This document shows positions 9,029-18,071 of a stretch of DNA of 64,000 nt, piece after piece. Source of the stretch: Paenibacillus luteus (lineage in GTDB: Bacteria > Bacillota > Bacilli > Paenibacillales > Paenibacillaceae); assembly GCF_006542765.1 (NCBI RefSeq), contig NZ_SKCD01000024.1, positions 1 through 64,000 of the forward strand. The letters run 5' to 3'. Position numbers and translations under genes: made by a program. Numbering within the stretch: the first letter of the stretch is position 1; each line of letters opens with the position of its first letter. Under the pieces are notes generated by a model. The model did no database searches. It was given only the letters and a program-made list of their open reading frames with translations, and had not been told where the DNA came from.

Positions 9029-10351
9029 ATGAAAATGAGAAGATGGTCTGTTTTAAGCATAGCTCTAATGATGCTGGTTACAATGTCGCTCACTGCATGT
9101 ACTAAGAATGAAAATGAAAGCGCTTCTACGGGTAGTGAGGGGCAAGAGAAGGTCAACATTGTTTTCTGGAATTCAGGTTTTGCGACCATTGATGAAAATA
9201 ACAAAGCAAAGAAAAAAGAAGACTTCTATATTTCTCAGGCCGTTGCCCGATATGAGAAAGCCCATCCCAATGTGAAGATTGATGTGCAGGACGTACCTTC
9301 CGGAGATGAGCTGTTTGCTAAGTTTCAAACGGCAAGCATTGCCAAGAACGGCCCTGATTTAACGGTACTCTGGTCAGGTTCCTATATGCTTCGGTTTAAG
9401 CAATTTTTAGAGCCGATGGATAGTTACTTCTCAGGTGAAGAAAGATCCAGAATCGTGGGATGGAGCGCAACGACGGAGGACTTTACGGCAGATGGCAAAG
9501 CCTATGGCGTTCCGTTTGGGACAGATGGAACTTTTCTTCTGGCGTATAACAAGAAAATTTTCGCAGATGCCGGCATTGATCCGATTGCCCAGCGCCCGAA
9601 AAATTTTCAGGAATTTGTAGCCATGCTGGAAAAAGTGAAGACGAAGGATATTACGCCGCTTGGTTTGTTTAAGGACAGCTTCCTTCATGTGCCGGACTAT
9701 TGGATTGCTCAAACGGTGGATATTCCGGGCCTAGACAGCTTGGTCAAAGGCACAACCAATTTCTCCGATCCTAAGCTGGTGAATGTCATGAAGGGCTGGC
9801 GCGAGCTGTTCGAGAAAAATTTGGTTATTGCCGACGATTCGGTTCGACAATTGTTTATTCAAGAGCAGCTTGGCATGACGGTTGGAGCAAATGCGGACAT
9901 CTTGAACTTCAGCAAGGAGATGGGCGATAAGGTCGGCTTTATGAAAATTCCAGACTTCAGCGAGGATGTTAAAATCCACGATGGCGGCCCAGGCGGGGTA
10001 GGCGCTGCGTTTGTGGTAACGAACTACTCGGAGCATAAGAAAGAAACGGCTGATTTCGTCAAATTCCTCATGAGCAAAGAAGAACAAATCAACAAAATCA
10101 AATCGGGCGAAGCACGCATCACTGTTGTTAACGATGTTGACGTGAACGAGTACGTATCCGAGCCGCTAGTGAAAACGATGCAAGATATGGCCAATGAGCC
10201 TAGCACGATTTTCTGGCCGGATAATGTATATCCAGCGGAGCTGACAAGCGAGATGATGTCGCTGCAATCCCTAGTTTCCAGCGGGAAAATGACAGCGGAA
10301 GAATTTATGAAGAAAATCGATCAGAAACGCGATTCGCTTCTAAAAAAATAA
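9029..10351 (+). CDS. Sugar ABC transporter, substrate-binding lipoprotein
   Basis: The 440-residue protein has a lipoprotein signal peptide ending in the lipobox LTAC (lipidated C24), followed by a serine/glutamate-rich linker and a family-1 extracellular solute-binding fold (VNIVFWNSGF at the start of the mature domain, AYGVPFGTDGTFLLAYNKK in the middle). GAAGGAAGG provides the SD. It would capture an oligosaccharide or glycoside outside the membrane and deliver it to the permeases encoded next. No ATPase gene is present in the locus, as in many Firmicute systems that share an MsmX-type ATPase. The ligand cannot be read from sequence. Confidence 0.9.
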   Translation: MKMRRWSVLSIALMMLVTMSLTACTKNENESASTGSEGQEKVNIVFWNSGFATIDENNKAKKKEDFYISQAVARYEKAHPNVKIDVQDVPSGDELFAKFQTASIAKNGPDLTVLWSGSYMLRFKQFLEPMDSYFSGEERSRIVGWSATTEDFTADGKAYGVPFGTDGTFLLAYNKKIFADAGIDPIAQRPKNFQEFVAMLEKVKTKDITPLGLFKDSFLHVPDYWIAQTVDIPGLDSLVKGTTNFSDPKLVNVMKGWRELFEKNLVIADDSVRQLFIQEQLGMTVGANADILNFSKEMGDKVGFMKIPDFSEDVKIHDGGPGGVGAAFVVTNYSEHKKETADFVKFLMSKEEQINKIKSGEARITVVNDVDVNEYVSEPLVKTMQDMANEPSTIFWPDNVYPAELTSEMMSLQSLVSSGKMTAEEFMKKIDQKRDSLLKK

Positions 10352-10362
10352 ATAGGCGGCCA

Positions 10363-10395
10363 AGAAGCGGCCTCCTCCGACGGGAGGCTGCTTCT
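10363..10395 (+). other. Intercistronic hairpin between binding protein and permease
   Basis: AGAAGC-G-GCCTCC pairs with GGAGGC-T-GCTTCT around a short loop, with a single mismatch. There is no T tract, so it looks like an mRNA-stabilising or processing hairpin rather than a terminator. Such hairpins commonly keep the binding-protein message more abundant than the permease message. Confidence 0.6.
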
Positions 10396-10421
10396 GCCGA
10401 TAGGCAAGGAGGAATAGAGGA

Positions 10422-11288
10422 ATGGGTCTCAAGCAAGAACGATGGGTAGGTTTGTTCTCCTTGCTGCCGGCTTTTCTGTTGCTAGCTGTATTCGTTGGTT
10501 ATCCCATGTTCAACACATTTTTTCATAGCTTTACGGAATGGGATGGGGTCACTTCTACGTACGTTGGCTGGGACAATTTCAAGACGATCCTCAGTAATGG
10601 CGATTTGCCGCTTATGCTGCGTAACAATCTGATCTTTTTATTATCGGTACCGGGCATCTTGTTCATATCGCTTACGGTGTCGGTTCTGCTGCATGAGGAG
10701 GTTCCGGGGTGGCGCTTGTTTCGTTCGGTGTATTACTTGCCGGCAATCCTCTCCTCGGTCGTTATCGGTTTTTTGGCAAAATCGATGTTTACGAACAAAG
10801 GGATCGTGAATACGCTTCTGGAAAATGCCGGACTTGGCGCGTTTACGACGGATTGGCTGAATACGGTGCCGACCGAATTTATGATCTTGATTCTATGTTT
10901 TTACTGGCAGACGCTAGGCCAAGGAACGCTCATTTTTTTATCGGGGCTATCTTCGATCTCCAATGAATTGTTTGATGCGGCCAAAATAGACGGAGCCAAT
11001 TGGCGTCAGCGATTAATGTACATCGTCATCCCGTCGTTATATCCAGCGATTTTCTACTTTACGATCGTCAATGTCATTTATGTTTTTGTCGGTCTGTTTG
11101 GCCTTGTTTATTCGATCACAGGCGGCGGGCCCGGTTACGAGACAACTCCCATCGATTATATGATTTATATTCAAGCCTTCCGAAGCGGAAATATGGGCTA
11201 TGCGAGCGCACTGTCGGTTTTCTTGTTCTTCATTGTTATGTTCATTACGTGGATTCAGTTGAAAATATCCAAGCGCTTGGAGCAATAG
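10422..11288 (+). CDS. Sugar ABC transporter permease, MalF/UgpA type
   Basis: 288 residues with six predicted membrane helices. The ATPase-coupling EAA loop reads DAAKIDGANWRQRLMYIVIP (about residues 185-204). AAGGAGGAA precedes the ATG. It is the first of two inner-membrane subunits that pair to form the translocation channel for the substrate bound by the lipoprotein encoded upstream. Confidence 0.92.
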   Translation: MGLKQERWVGLFSLLPAFLLLAVFVGYPMFNTFFHSFTEWDGVTSTYVGWDNFKTILSNGDLPLMLRNNLIFLLSVPGILFISLTVSVLLHEEVPGWRLFRSVYYLPAILSSVVIGFLAKSMFTNKGIVNTLLENAGLGAFTTDWLNTVPTEFMILILCFYWQTLGQGTLIFLSGLSSISNELFDAAKIDGANWRQRLMYIVIPSLYPAIFYFTIVNVIYVFVGLFGLVYSITGGGPGYETTPIDYMIYIQAFRSGNMGYASALSVFLFFIVMFITWIQLKISKRLEQ

Positions 11289-11297
11289 GAGGACATT

Positions 11298-12128
11298 ATG
11301 AAAACAGCCTCTAGAAGAATGATCAGATTTCTGATTTTTATCGTGCTCGCTGTCATTGCCTTCATGGCGATGTATCCGTTGTTCTACATGGCCATCAGTA
11401 GTATGAAGCCAACGATAGAATATATCAAACATCCGATGGGTCTTCCAAAAACCTGGTATTTTGATAACTTCATCGCACTCATTTATCGCTTCTCTCTTGT
11501 TCGGTTGTTTGGCAATACGCTCGTCTATGTTGGACTTAGCTTAGTTGCTTCCCTAGCCTTGTCTATTCCGGCGGCCTATGCGTTTGCCAAATTAAAATTC
11601 AAATACCGCAACGGGTTTTATATTATTATGATCGCCACGATGACCATACCGGGTATTACCTTTATCATTCCAAACTATTTGTTGATGTCCAAGATCGGCT
11701 GGACCGACCATATCATATCCGTGGTGACCATCTGGTCTGTCTCGGCTATTCCGAGCACGGTCTTCTTACTCACTTCACTGATGAGAGCCATGCCCGATGA
11801 AGTGCTTGAAGCGATAAAAATAGACGGCGCCAAATATCATCAGGCGATGTTCAAAGTGATTTTGCCCATGAGCTTGCCGGGTGTGGTCACGGTATCGATC
11901 TTTAATGCAACGAACTGGTGGAACGATTTGTTAACCCCGCTGATCTATTTGCAATCGGATGGCTTAAAGACCGTAACCGTTGCGGTGGCGACGGTACTCA
12001 ACAGGTTCAGCTCAGACTACCCGCTGTTATTGTCAGGGCTGTTGCTTGCTTCGCTGCCTCCAATTGCGATTTATATTATTTTTCAAAGCTATATTCGTAA
12101 AGGGCTGGTTATCGGAGCTGTTAAATAA
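11298..12128 (+). CDS. Sugar ABC transporter permease, MalG/UgpE type
   Basis: 276 residues, six membrane helices, EAA loop EAIKIDGAKYHQAMFKVILP. It begins 10 bp after the first permease gene, with its SD (TAGGAGG) over the stop codon of that gene. It is the second channel subunit of the same transporter. Confidence 0.92.
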   Translation: MKTASRRMIRFLIFIVLAVIAFMAMYPLFYMAISSMKPTIEYIKHPMGLPKTWYFDNFIALIYRFSLVRLFGNTLVYVGLSLVASLALSIPAAYAFAKLKFKYRNGFYIIMIATMTIPGITFIIPNYLLMSKIGWTDHIISVVTIWSVSAIPSTVFLLTSLMRAMPDEVLEAIKIDGAKYHQAMFKVILPMSLPGVVTVSIFNATNWWNDLLTPLIYLQSDGLKTVTVAVATVLNRFSSDYPLLLSGLLLASLPPIAIYIIFQSYIRKGLVIGAVK

Positions 12129-12164
12129 ACGGTATCGAATGAGGATACGAAAGGATGTCATTAC

Positions 12165-12944
12165 ATGATTACGAAGCAAGGGCGCCTCTTTTCAAAAGTA
12201 GCGATCATTACAGGAGCGGCAGCAGGAATCGGTAAGGGAGCCGCACTGCTCTTTGCCGAAGAAGACGCGAGTCTTATCCTGGTCGACATCAATGAGGAGA
12301 AGTTAAACGAGGTTGCTGCGGAAATTCGCCAAATGGGCGGAAACTGTGAGATCGTATGCGGCAGCGTGGGTTTGATGAAGACGGCTGAAGATGCGGTGGC
12401 AAGCGCGGTCAATGCTTACGGCGGGCTTGATATCGTTTTTAACAATGCGGGAATTATGCCTGTTGGCGATATTTTGGATTATGAGGAAGAAACATGGGAT
12501 GAAGTGCTGCAGGTTAACCTGAAGTCGATGTTCTTAATGTGCAAAAAAGCGATCCCTGAGATGCTCAAGAGAAATGGTGGCTCTATCATTAATACATCTT
12601 CGGTCATGGCCTCTTTAACGGAGCCTGGCTATACCGCTTATTCTGCTTCCAAGGCAGGCATTATTGGGTTAACCAAAGAGATTGCCGTCTCCTATGCCGA
12701 GAAGGGCATCCGCTGCAATTCGATTTCGCCAGGCTGGGTGGAGACCGATATGAACGTCCGTCTCGCCGAAAGCATGGGGGGAATGGATAAATTGTACCCG
12801 ATCATCAAGCAGCAGCAGCCACTCGGAAGAATGGCAACCACACGCGAGGTTGCGTATGCCGTGTTATTCCTAGCCTCCGACGAATCTGTTGTCGTTAGCG
12901 GCTCTAATTTAAGCATTGACGGAGCAGCATCGGCTGCGATTTGA
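12165..12944 (+). CDS. Short-chain dehydrogenase/reductase, probable sugar dehydrogenase
   Basis: 259 residues with the classical SDR pattern: nucleotide-binding TGAAAGIG at 16-23, NNAG at 93-96, and catalytic S146, Y159 and K163 in YSASK. D41 at the end of the second strand (LVDIN) favours NAD over NADP. It lies directly downstream of the permeases and upstream of a glycosidase and a mutarotase, so the best guess is oxidation of the released sugar (C1 to lactone) or of another hydroxyl of a sugar acid. The exact substrate is an inference from context only. Confidence 0.85.
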   Translation: MITKQGRLFSKVAIITGAAAGIGKGAALLFAEEDASLILVDINEEKLNEVAAEIRQMGGNCEIVCGSVGLMKTAEDAVASAVNAYGGLDIVFNNAGIMPVGDILDYEEETWDEVLQVNLKSMFLMCKKAIPEMLKRNGGSIINTSSVMASLTEPGYTAYSASKAGIIGLTKEIAVSYAEKGIRCNSISPGWVETDMNVRLAESMGGMDKLYPIIKQQQPLGRMATTREVAYAVLFLASDESVVVSGSNLSIDGAASAAI

Positions 12945-12993
12945 TAACAAGCCCTTATTTAAAATCACTCACTCTCATATGGAGGTTATACCT

Positions 12994-14340
12994 ATGGCTA
13001 AAATTAGCATTATCGGAGCAGGATCTGCCATGTTCTCCCTCAGCCTAATCAAGGACATCTGCTTGACGCCTTCTCTTGAAGGCAGTGTCGTCAGCTTTAT
13101 GGATATCGATGAGCAGAGATTGGAAAGCGCATATTCCCTTTGCGAACGCTACGCCAAAGAAGCTAATATCCATCTGGTGCTGGAAAAAACGACGGATCGG
13201 AGAGAATCGCTGCGCGGAGCCGACTTCGTCGTGCTTGCTGCACTAGTCGGAGGCCATCAGCGCTTGAAGGACGGATGGGATATAGCCCAGAAGCACGGTT
13301 ATCGGTTTGGCGGGAGCCTGCATGTGATGCATGACGAAGGCTTCTGGATTAATTTCGATCAGCTGCGCCTGATGGAATCGGTCATGCTGGATATTTTGGA
13401 GATTTGTCCGGACGCTTGGTATATGCTCGTGTCCAACCCGGTCATGGCGGGCGTAACCTACTTGCAGCGCAAGTATCCGCAGGCTAAGCTGGCTGGCTTC
13501 TGCCATGGTTCTAACGGGGTAAAAGCTGTTGCTGAGGTCATTGGACTCGACCCGAATCATATAACGTATGAGATTCCAGGCGTGAATCACTTTATTTGGC
13601 TGACCGAGTTCCGATACAAAGGGGAAAATGCATTTCCTATTTTGGATCGTTGGATTGAAGAAAAATCGGCTGCTTACATCGAAAACTGCGCGACCTGCGA
13701 CTGGTTAGGTCCCAAAGCGCTTGATCTCTATAAGAAATTCGGCGTATTTCCAATTGGCGATACGGGAAATCCGGGCGGCGGCTCTTGGCCGGCTTGGCAC
13801 CATGCGGATCAAGAGACGGAGCATCTCTATAAGGAAGACCCTCAGGCTTGGTGGCGGGACCTTTACTTCGCAGGAGGCGCTGCTGGTGTTGAGAGGATTC
13901 GGAAGGTTTCCGAAAATACGACAGAAGCAGTGATGGATCATTTCCCGCCGGTGCATTCGTCAGAACCGATGATTCCGTTTATTGAAGCGATAGCCTGTGA
14001 TGTGCCTAGAGTGATGATCCTTAATATATTGAATGACAGCAACTACGTGCCGGGCATCCCGCTCGATTTTCAGGTGGAAATTCCTTGTTACGTCAGTGGA
14101 ATCGGCGTTCAAGGCATTAAGACCAAAGGCTTGCCTAAGCCTCTGATTAACTTTGCGCTTCGTGACCGTGTCGCTCCCGTGGAAATTGAGCTGCAGGCCT
14201 ATGATAGCGGGAATCTAGAAGATCTTGTCCAGTTAATTATGATGGATCCGTGGACCCGTTCCGAGAAACAGGCTCGTGCACTGCTGGATGATATCCTTAA
14301 ATTGCCTAGCCTTGCTGCGATGAGGCAGCACTTTAATTAA
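12994..14340 (+). CDS. Glycoside hydrolase family 4 (NAD- and metal-dependent alpha-glycosidase)
   Basis: 448 residues starting at ATG 12994, where GGAGG lies 8 nt upstream; a longer frame back to 12916 has no homology. The N-terminal Rossmann motif is ISIIGAGSAMFS, and GH4 landmarks SNPV (147-150), CHG at 170-172 and GVNHF with H199 are intact; C170 and H199 are the expected metal ligands. GH4 enzymes cleave by a redox elimination using NAD and Mn2+. The four residues after the metal cysteine divide the family: CHG-x is typical of members acting on uronides (alpha-galacturonidase LplD type), unlike the CDMP or CNVP of phospho-glycosidases. A uronide or related non-phosphorylated glycoside is therefore likely. 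Confidence 0.88.
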   Translation: MAKISIIGAGSAMFSLSLIKDICLTPSLEGSVVSFMDIDEQRLESAYSLCERYAKEANIHLVLEKTTDRRESLRGADFVVLAALVGGHQRLKDGWDIAQKHGYRFGGSLHVMHDEGFWINFDQLRLMESVMLDILEICPDAWYMLVSNPVMAGVTYLQRKYPQAKLAGFCHGSNGVKAVAEVIGLDPNHITYEIPGVNHFIWLTEFRYKGENAFPILDRWIEEKSAAYIENCATCDWLGPKALDLYKKFGVFPIGDTGNPGGGSWPAWHHADQETEHLYKEDPQAWWRDLYFAGGAAGVERIRKVSENTTEAVMDHFPPVHSSEPMIPFIEAIACDVPRVMILNILNDSNYVPGIPLDFQVEIPCYVSGIGVQGIKTKGLPKPLINFALRDRVAPVEIELQAYDSGNLEDLVQLIMMDPWTRSEKQARALLDDILKLPSLAAMRQHFN

Positions 14341-14354
14341 GGGGGAAAGGCAAA

Positions 14355-15332
14355 ATGGCTATCGAACAGTATGAGCTATATGGGGAGACAGCAATAAGGG
14401 TGCAAAATGAGGATCTGGAGTTCACACTAGTGCCCGCTTGGGGAAGTAATTTACTATCTTTGCGATTAAAAAACAAAAATCTTGAATTGCTGCGATTTCC
14501 GGAAAGTCAGGAGTTGTACAAGGCAGATCCTATCTTGTATGGTCTGCCGATCCTCTTTCCTCCCAATCGCATTGCCGATGGCAGGTTCGCTTTTAATGGC
14601 AGGGACTATCAGTTTGATATTAATGATGCCGCTGAACACAATCATACCCATGGCTTATTATTCGATGCGCCGTGGAAGCTTCTACGGGCGGAGGCAGAGG
14701 GAGAGAGGATCGTACTGGAGACGATCATTTATTCCGATGAGCATGAAGCGATTTTATCTCGGTTTCCACATTCATTTAGTGTTCAAATGAGTTACATCTT
14801 GGAGCGGGCAACGCTCACGATTAAAGCGACAATTAGCAGCCGGGATGCCGCGCCATTTCCTTGGGGACTCGGCTACCATACGACGTTTAATTATCCGTTT
14901 GATCCCTCAGGGGATCTGGCGCAGTGCCGATTTTCTCTAAATGCGGATAAGCAGTGGGTGCTGGACGAACGTTTCTTGCCAACAGGCGAACTGGTGGATA
15001 TTCCTTATTTGGAGGAGCTTCGCGAGGGAAAAAGCTTAGTCGAGCACGCGCTGGACGATGCGTTTCAGACAGCGGGAACGGGAGCCAATGAAGCGGTGCT
15101 GACCGATTTGAATGCCGGCATTCGCGTTGTGTACAGCGCGGACGAGCAATTTAAGCATTGGGTGGTCTACAACCATGATGCACGGCAGGGTTATTTGTGC
15201 CCAGAGCCTTATACTTGGATAACGAATGCACCAAACTTGCAGCTTCCGCAGGAGCTGACGGGCTTCCGTGTTCTTCAGCCTGGCGAGCAAGTGACAACAA
15301 CAACACGAATTCGGATGGAAGAGGTGATTTGA
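14355..15332 (+). CDS. Aldose 1-epimerase (mutarotase)-like protein
   Basis: 325 residues of the galactose-mutarotase beta-sandwich type. Motifs include HNHTHGLLFDAPWKL (the first conserved histidines), PWGLGYHTTF (second histidine region) and CPEPYTW near the C-terminus (acidic catalytic region). The SD GGGGGAAAGG sits 9 nt upstream. It interconverts anomers of free aldoses; beside a glycosidase and a sugar dehydrogenase it would supply the anomer that the dehydrogenase uses. Gene spacing (14 bp after the GH4 gene, 2 bp before the next start) shows an operon. Confidence 0.88.
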   Translation: MAIEQYELYGETAIRVQNEDLEFTLVPAWGSNLLSLRLKNKNLELLRFPESQELYKADPILYGLPILFPPNRIADGRFAFNGRDYQFDINDAAEHNHTHGLLFDAPWKLLRAEAEGERIVLETIIYSDEHEAILSRFPHSFSVQMSYILERATLTIKATISSRDAAPFPWGLGYHTTFNYPFDPSGDLAQCRFSLNADKQWVLDERFLPTGELVDIPYLEELREGKSLVEHALDDAFQTAGTGANEAVLTDLNAGIRVVYSADEQFKHWVVYNHDARQGYLCPEPYTWITNAPNLQLPQELTGFRVLQPGEQVTTTTRIRMEEVI

Positions 15333-15334
15333 GC

Positions 15335-17056
15335 ATGTCTTTGCGCAGTGACCGATGGTTTAAACACCCGTCAAAGGAAACGCGATTCCAGCATCTGTCG
15401 GCCATGAGGGCTAATGGGCATGTTCCCGAATCATTTGTAGGCAAGCCGATTATTGGTATCTTTAACTCCTGGAGTGATTTGAATAGCTGTAATGCGCCCC
15501 ATAAAGAATTAGTCGAATTTGTCAAACGCGGAGTGCTGCTTGCCGGAGGATACCCTCTTGAGATGCACACGATCACGACACCTGCTGATTTTATGAAGCC
15601 TTCGGATCTGCCTTATCGCAATTTGATGGCGATGGACGTTGAAGAATCCATTCGGGCATTGCCCATTGACGGTGCAGTGCTGCTTTGCGAATGCGATAAG
15701 ACAACACCCGCCCAGCTTATGGGTGCAGCCAGCAGCAATATTCCTTCGCTGCAGCTTGCTGCCGGACACCGGGCATCGGGTTCCTTTCGCGGGAAGAAAG
15801 TGAATTATGGGACGGATCTTTGGAAGTTGATGGATGATTACAATACGGGCCTTCTGACAGACGAGGAATGGAGCGAGCTGGAAAAATGCATTTCATGCAC
15901 GCAGGGCGGATGTCCCGTCATGGGCACCTCCTCTACCATGAAATGCTTATCGGAGATTCTCGGCATGATGCTGCCGGGCACCTCCACGATTCCGGCAACG
16001 CATGCCAGCCGTAAATGGGCAGCAGAAGAAACGGGCAAACGAATTGTTTCGATGGTTAGGGAAGAGTTGACTCCGGCTCGTCTAATGACGGAAGCTGCAT
16101 TCGATAATGCCATCAAGCTGCTTGCAGCGCTTGGCGGCTCTACCAATGCGGTTATCCACTTGACTGCGATTGCAGGCCGGCTCGGAATTCATATCCCTTT
16201 GAAGCACTATGAAGAAAAATCTAAGGGCATCCCGCTTTTGGTCAATCTCCAGCCGAGCGGAGAGCATAGCATGGATGACTTTTTTGAAGCAGGCGGGCTT
16301 GGAGCTGTGATCAGCAGACTGCTGCCCGAATTGGATGCGACTTGTCTGAGCGCACTTGGAACTACGCTTGAAGAATGTTATCGCGATTATCCAGCCTATA
16401 AGGATACGGTTATTTATTCGGTGGCCGAGCCTTTCAAATCGGAAGCGGGCATTGCCATATTAACAGGCAATCTTGCTCCTGGGGGAGCTGTTCTGAAACG
16501 AGCGGCTAGTTCCTTAATCAGTCACCGGCATAGAGGCCAAGCGATTGTATTCGATAGCTATGAAGAGATGTATGAAACCATTGATAGCGAACAGCTGGAG
16601 GTCGATGAGACCTCCGTGTTAGTTCTGCGAAACTGCGGCCCGGTGGGAGCAGGGATGCCCGAATGGGGAGCGCTGCCGATTCCGAAGAAGCTACTAAAGC
16701 AGGGAATTCGGGATATGGTACGAATCAGCGACGCCCGAATGAGCGGAACAAGCTTTGGTACGAATATTTTGCATGTTTCACCGGAAGCCCAGCTTGGAGG
16801 GCCTATCGCTGCCATTCGAAGCGGGGACTGGATTGTGGTCGATCTCGATCACGGTACGATTAGCGTAGAGCTAACGGATGCGGAAATACGTGAGCGTCTG
16901 CGTGATTGGTCGCCTGTTCGTCCGCATAAGCGAGGGTTTATGAAGCTGCATGCGGATCATGTCTTGCAAGCCGACCAAGGCTGCGACCTCGATTTTCTGC
17001 GTCCAAATTCGAAAGAGGAAGCTAAATTTATAGAACCAACCGTCGGACGAGGTTAA
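15335..17056 (+). CDS. IlvD/EDD-family dehydratase, probable sugar-acid dehydratase
   Basis: 573 residues from ATG 15335 (SD GAGGTGA, 7 nt away); an upstream in-frame extension overlaps the mutarotase gene and is not homologous. Iron-sulfur ligands are expected at C52 (SDLNSCN), C120 (CECDKTTPA) and C193 (QGGCPVMGTSSTM). K122 is the likely carbamylated metal-binding lysine, and MSGTSFG near the C-terminus carries the catalytic serine region. Family members remove water from 2,3-dihydroxy acids: branched-chain precursors, phosphogluconate, or aldonates such as xylonate and arabonate. Given its neighbours an aldonate substrate is far more likely than a valine precursor. The product would be a 2-keto-3-deoxy sugar acid. 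Confidence 0.88.
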   Translation: MSLRSDRWFKHPSKETRFQHLSAMRANGHVPESFVGKPIIGIFNSWSDLNSCNAPHKELVEFVKRGVLLAGGYPLEMHTITTPADFMKPSDLPYRNLMAMDVEESIRALPIDGAVLLCECDKTTPAQLMGAASSNIPSLQLAAGHRASGSFRGKKVNYGTDLWKLMDDYNTGLLTDEEWSELEKCISCTQGGCPVMGTSSTMKCLSEILGMMLPGTSTIPATHASRKWAAEETGKRIVSMVREELTPARLMTEAAFDNAIKLLAALGGSTNAVIHLTAIAGRLGIHIPLKHYEEKSKGIPLLVNLQPSGEHSMDDFFEAGGLGAVISRLLPELDATCLSALGTTLEECYRDYPAYKDTVIYSVAEPFKSEAGIAILTGNLAPGGAVLKRAASSLISHRHRGQAIVFDSYEEMYETIDSEQLEVDETSVLVLRNCGPVGAGMPEWGALPIPKKLLKQGIRDMVRISDARMSGTSFGTNILHVSPEAQLGGPIAAIRSGDWIVVDLDHGTISVELTDAEIRERLRDWSPVRPHKRGFMKLHADHVLQADQGCDLDFLRPNSKEEAKFIEPTVGRG

Positions 17057-17105
17057 GAGGAGTTAGTCATTTACCTATATGGAATGAGTCGAGGGGGAAA
17101 CAACG

Positions 17106-18038
17106 ATGAATAAGGCCCAAGCCTTTGCGGCTAGTCTTGGCTTGCCGGATAAAGAACAGTATCAGCTCGCGACAAGCGCAAAAACATTTGAAGATGGAGC
17201 CCATTACCGTGTGGAAATCCCTTCGGTAGAGGGTCCTGCCATTATGGAGAGCGTCATTGCTGAAGCCAAGCAATTTGGACTAACAATCAACCGCGTCTCC
17301 CAGGGCAGCGGAATTATGCTGTTAAGCGATTCCGAAATTAGCGATATGGTCCAAATGGGCATGGCGGAAGGGATGGAGGTATGCCTCTTCGTTGGGCCGC
17401 GAATGAGCTTCGATATCGGAGCGATGTCTCTTAGCAGCAGCGGAAAGCTGCTTGGCGGGAGGCACGCTGGAATGGATCAGTTGCTATACGGTTTGGAAGA
17501 AATATTCCGAGCGGCGGATTTAGGCATTCGAAGCGTGCTTGTGGCGGACGAAGGCTTATTATGGCTAATCAATCAAGCGAAAATCAAAGGACAGCTCCCC
17601 TCCAATTTGGTCGTGAAGATTTCAGCGCTGATGAGCCCAACCAACCCTGTAAATGCGCGGATTTTTACGGAGCTTGGCGGCACAACCTTGAATTTGCCGG
17701 GCGATATTACTCTGCCGCAGCTGTCATCGATTCGAACCGTGGTTGATGCTCCGATCGATCTCTATATTGAGTCGCCGGATGATTTGGGCGGTTTTATTCG
17801 CAACTATGAAATTCCGGAAATTGTAAGAATCGCTTCACCGGTTTATCTGAAATTCGGGCTTCGGAATGCTGTTAGCGTGTATCCGGCGGGGATTCATAAC
17901 AAGGAGCTGGCTATCGCCCAGTGCAGGGAGAAAGTGCGCAGAGCTCATTTGGGCATTCAAGTTCTCGACAGGTATCATTCGTCTGCCATTCAATCCGACA
18001 GTTTTGCCGAGGGTTTGGGAATTCCTTCAGTGAGCTAA
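17106..18038 (+). CDS. Barrel-like protein of unassigned function in the sugar-acid operon
   Basis: I do not recognise this 310-residue protein with certainty. It has no signal peptide or membrane segment. Alternating strand/helix segments with short glycine/aspartate turns (GMEVCLFVGPR, NLVVKISALMSP, TLNLPGDITLP, APIDLYIESPDD) suggest a TIM barrel, loosely like U32-peptidase-family barrels. SD GAGGGGG precedes ATG 17106. It sits exactly between the dehydratase and the aldehyde dehydrogenase. In oxidative pentose and uronate pathways that slot is filled by the enzyme converting the 2-keto-3-deoxy acid (a second dehydratase or an aldolase). No standard DHDPS- or FAH-type gene for this step exists in the cluster, so this protein is the candidate. 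That is inference. Confidence 0.5.
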   Translation: MNKAQAFAASLGLPDKEQYQLATSAKTFEDGAHYRVEIPSVEGPAIMESVIAEAKQFGLTINRVSQGSGIMLLSDSEISDMVQMGMAEGMEVCLFVGPRMSFDIGAMSLSSSGKLLGGRHAGMDQLLYGLEEIFRAADLGIRSVLVADEGLLWLINQAKIKGQLPSNLVVKISALMSPTNPVNARIFTELGGTTLNLPGDITLPQLSSIRTVVDAPIDLYIESPDDLGGFIRNYEIPEIVRIASPVYLKFGLRNAVSVYPAGIHNKELAIAQCREKVRRAHLGIQVLDRYHSSAIQSDSFAEGLGIPSVS

Positions 18039-18071
18039 AGCGATAACCCAAGGGATGGAGTGAATAGAGAA

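Noticed and set aside
15335-17056. Dihydroxy-acid dehydratase IlvD of branched-chain amino-acid synthesis
   Set aside because: Same superfamily, but the gene lies in a sugar transport and oxidation operon with no ilv or leu genes, and has QGGCPVMGTSSTM in place of the usual IlvD wording.
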